Under the pieces are notes generated by a model. That model was not told the origin of the DNA. It made no database searches and saw only the letters and a list, made by a program, of their open reading frames with translations. The position numbers were made by a program, and so were the translations under genes. Shown in pieces: positions 62,399 through 64,000 of a stretch of 64,000 bases of DNA (positions within the stretch are counted from its first letter, which is position 1; the number at the start of each line of letters is the position of its first letter). The stretch is from the NCBI GenBank assembly GCA_030674185.1, contig CM060315.1:88569915-88633914 (forward strand), written 5' to 3'. The DNA is from Monoplex corrugatus. Lineage: Eukaryota > Mollusca > Gastropoda > Littorinimorpha > Ranellidae.

Positions 62399-63270
62399 TT
62401 CCCTCCCTGCAGAGGCCTCGACTTTTCTCCTCAGTTTGACCGGAAAATCGAACTGAACGTCTGGTCCTTCGGAAGGGGACAAAAACCGAGTCGGACCCAT
62501 GTGCCTTCTGGCTGCGTATGCTTAAGATCCCACGGCAGTTGAAAATGGTGCAGAGCACGGCATTGCAGGCTGCCTTGGTGTAAAACATTGGACAGATGGG
62601 TTATTTTCCAGGTCCCACACCTTGCCTTTCTGAAGTCTTGATTAAAAAAAAACACACCCAAGAACCTGAACATGAACGTGCAGCGAGGGAGAAGGGATGG
62701 GTGCCGCCCTCTTAATGCTGGCCCCGGGAACAGTTGAGGTCTCTGTCACCTTGTTCCCATATGACCTCAAGCTTTGGAACAATCTAGGTAGGACCTCAGG
62801 ATCTGACCAGCTCTTGGGTTTATGTGCAGGCTTAACACTATTGTGACTGGCCCTGCCTCTGCCTGAACTTCCGGCCAGCTTGAGCCTGCTGCCAATGAAT
62901 TTCCAGTAGTTGTAAAAAACAACAACTCTCTAGCAGGCCTAAATGAGGTCCAATTGTCACTAAAATTTGTGTACTTAATGAAAAATGGATGCTGAGTTTA
63001 GCTGTGCTATTTATAAAGCTATTGCTTAAATAGTTTTTAGCCGCCATCCAGTTCTGTACCATATATCACCAAAACGACTTTTAGCGTGGCCCGGCAATAC
63101 GTGAAGCTCAGCGTTCACGACTATAGTCGCGGCCCGTCACAGATGTGTTAAGGCTTGTGCCGTGATCATTCTGGATCTTCTCCATCACATGGCACCTGTG
63201 ACGTTAGTGCATATGGAATGCATTTCGAGCGCGGAGATGTGATCTTGAGAACTGAAACTGTCAGTGTCTG
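62399..63270 (+). mobile_element. S1 retroposon, head-truncated with long distal body
   Basis: CTCGACTTTTCTCCTCAG, the CCTTCTGGCTGCGTATGC block, CCTTTCTGAAGTCTTG at 62640, and the ACAGTTGAGGTCTCTGTCAC block. After an insertion of unrelated sequence (about 62840-63125) comes GGCTTGTGCCGTGATCATTC and ACGTTAGTGCATATGGAATG. The last block matches 21890-21950 in reverse. Confidence 0.6.
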
Positions 63271-63415
63271 AATACTCTGATGGTTCATGGAATCATGAAA
63301 ACACCCAGCATGTATGTTCCCCAACGGTGCAGACTGTGCAACAACAGTATGGAATGTGGACAGCTTGCCCAACAGCTTGACTTCTCTGTGCTCTACTTTT
63401 TAAAAGTCTGATTAA

Positions 63416-63683
63416 CCCTTTGACTCCCGAACACTGTCCACCAGCATCCTGCATTGTCAACCATGGTAGCAAAGCAAAATCTTAACCCTTTGACTACCTC
63501 ACCTTATCCATCAGCTTCCCAAGATTTTGCAGTTGATGAATAGGGTGCGGGAATCAAAGAATTATTTTAAAACAGTATTTTGTTGATTCATCATCATCAT
63601 CATGTGCCCTGCCACATGGTGCTGGGAATCAAAGGGTTAAGTTTTTGCAGTTGGTGAATAGGGTGCAGGAGTCAAAGGGTTAA
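63416..63683. mobile_element. TTAA MITE interrupted by an RTE-like tail
   Basis: TTAA at 63412-63415; right outer arm at 63626-63681 ends GGAGTCAAAGGGTTAA. In between, at about 63572-63625, sits an ATC tail with GTGCCCTGCCACATGG, the minus-strand 3' end of the RTE-like LINE. Confidence 0.7.
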
Positions 63684-63767
63684 ATGTAATGTGCAGTGAG
63701 TCCATGTGAGTTTGGAGCATAGTGCTATATGAAAATGATTTACAATAGTAATGGGAGTCGTGACCCA

Positions 63768-64000
63768 CAAAAGGAAAGCTGGAGGGAAAGAGAACACCAG
63801 GTAGACCCAGGGAGAAAATATTGGACTTGCAGGGTGGCTGAGGACAGAGAGGGCGGGAGATGTATTTGCAGTGACAAGGGACAGATGCATATGAAGGGCC
63901 ATGATCACCATCGCCATGTGGCAGGGCACATGATGATGATGAATAGTGATGATGATGATGAATAGTGATGATGATGATGAAGATGAATAGTGATGATGAT
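63768..64000 (+). pseudogene. RTE-like LINE ORF2 C-terminus with (GAT)n tail
   Basis: GGAAAGCTGGAGGGAAAGAG, AGACCCAGGGAGAAAATATT, CAGGGTGGCTGAGGACAGAG, then (GAT)n running to the window edge. Frameshifted compared with 47092-47312. Confidence 0.7.

Overview
The window is animal nuclear DNA, repeat-dense and intron-rich, most likely from a marine gastropod mollusc. That placement is an inference from the mixture of DIRS, Penelope-like, RTE/CR1-type LINE, tRNA-derived SINE and TTAA-type DNA elements, the abundant CA/TG and TATG microsatellites, and the one host gene. The species cannot be fixed from sequence alone. No prokaryotic operon, rRNA, functional tRNA gene or CRISPR array is present.

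Host gene. The only cellular gene I can support is the 3' part of an ANKRD13C orthologue (ankyrin-repeat domain 13C, GPCR-chaperone domain) on the minus strand. Nine exons lie between 61053 and 40856. All have GT/AG boundaries and compatible phases, and together they give about 303 codons ending in a stop at 40856-40858. The 5' exons with the ankyrin repeats lie beyond 64000. The 13C identity rests on the C-terminus, which stops at RFPDL with no ubiquitin-interacting motifs after it.

Intact retrotransposon. Positions 33612-39365 hold a complete-looking, GC-rich DIRS-type tyrosine-recombinase retrotransposon on the minus strand. It has a Gag ORF, an RT/RNase H/methyltransferase-like ORF in the same frame after a single UGA, and a tyrosine recombinase ORF in another frame. 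The inverted terminal repeats (128 bp) differ at one position. A 91-bp internal complementary region near the 3' end is an exact complement of both element ends joined through a shared AAG. This is the diagnostic DIRS circle-junction layout.

Layout. 0-6 kb: LINE 3' end, a ~525-bp tandem duplication and a 4-kb array of a 58-bp satellite. 6.5-7.5 kb: 65-bp minisatellite with a 45-bp retroposed LINE tail in it. 8-14 kb: SINEs, LINE fragments and a 57-bp minisatellite that grew out of a SINE body. 15.2-17.3 kb: A-rich 40-bp array. 17.7-20.5 kb: two inverted-repeat structures. 20.5-33.6 kb: SINEs, palindromic TTAA MITEs, long CA/TG/TATG tracts and further minisatellites. 33.6-39.4 kb: the DIRS element. 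40.4-61.1 kb: ANKRD13C exons with introns full of MITEs, piggyBac-type remnants, LINE/SINE/Penelope relics and two more minisatellites. 61-64 kb: more of the upstream ANKRD13C intron.

Main themes. (1) A palindromic MITE family with TTAACCCTTTGACTCC ends, about 20 copies, has a visible filled/empty site proving TTAA target use. (2) At least three minisatellites start in or at SINE copies. (3) The DIRS element may be autonomous and has an unusual UGA-C / ATGA Gag-Pol junction.
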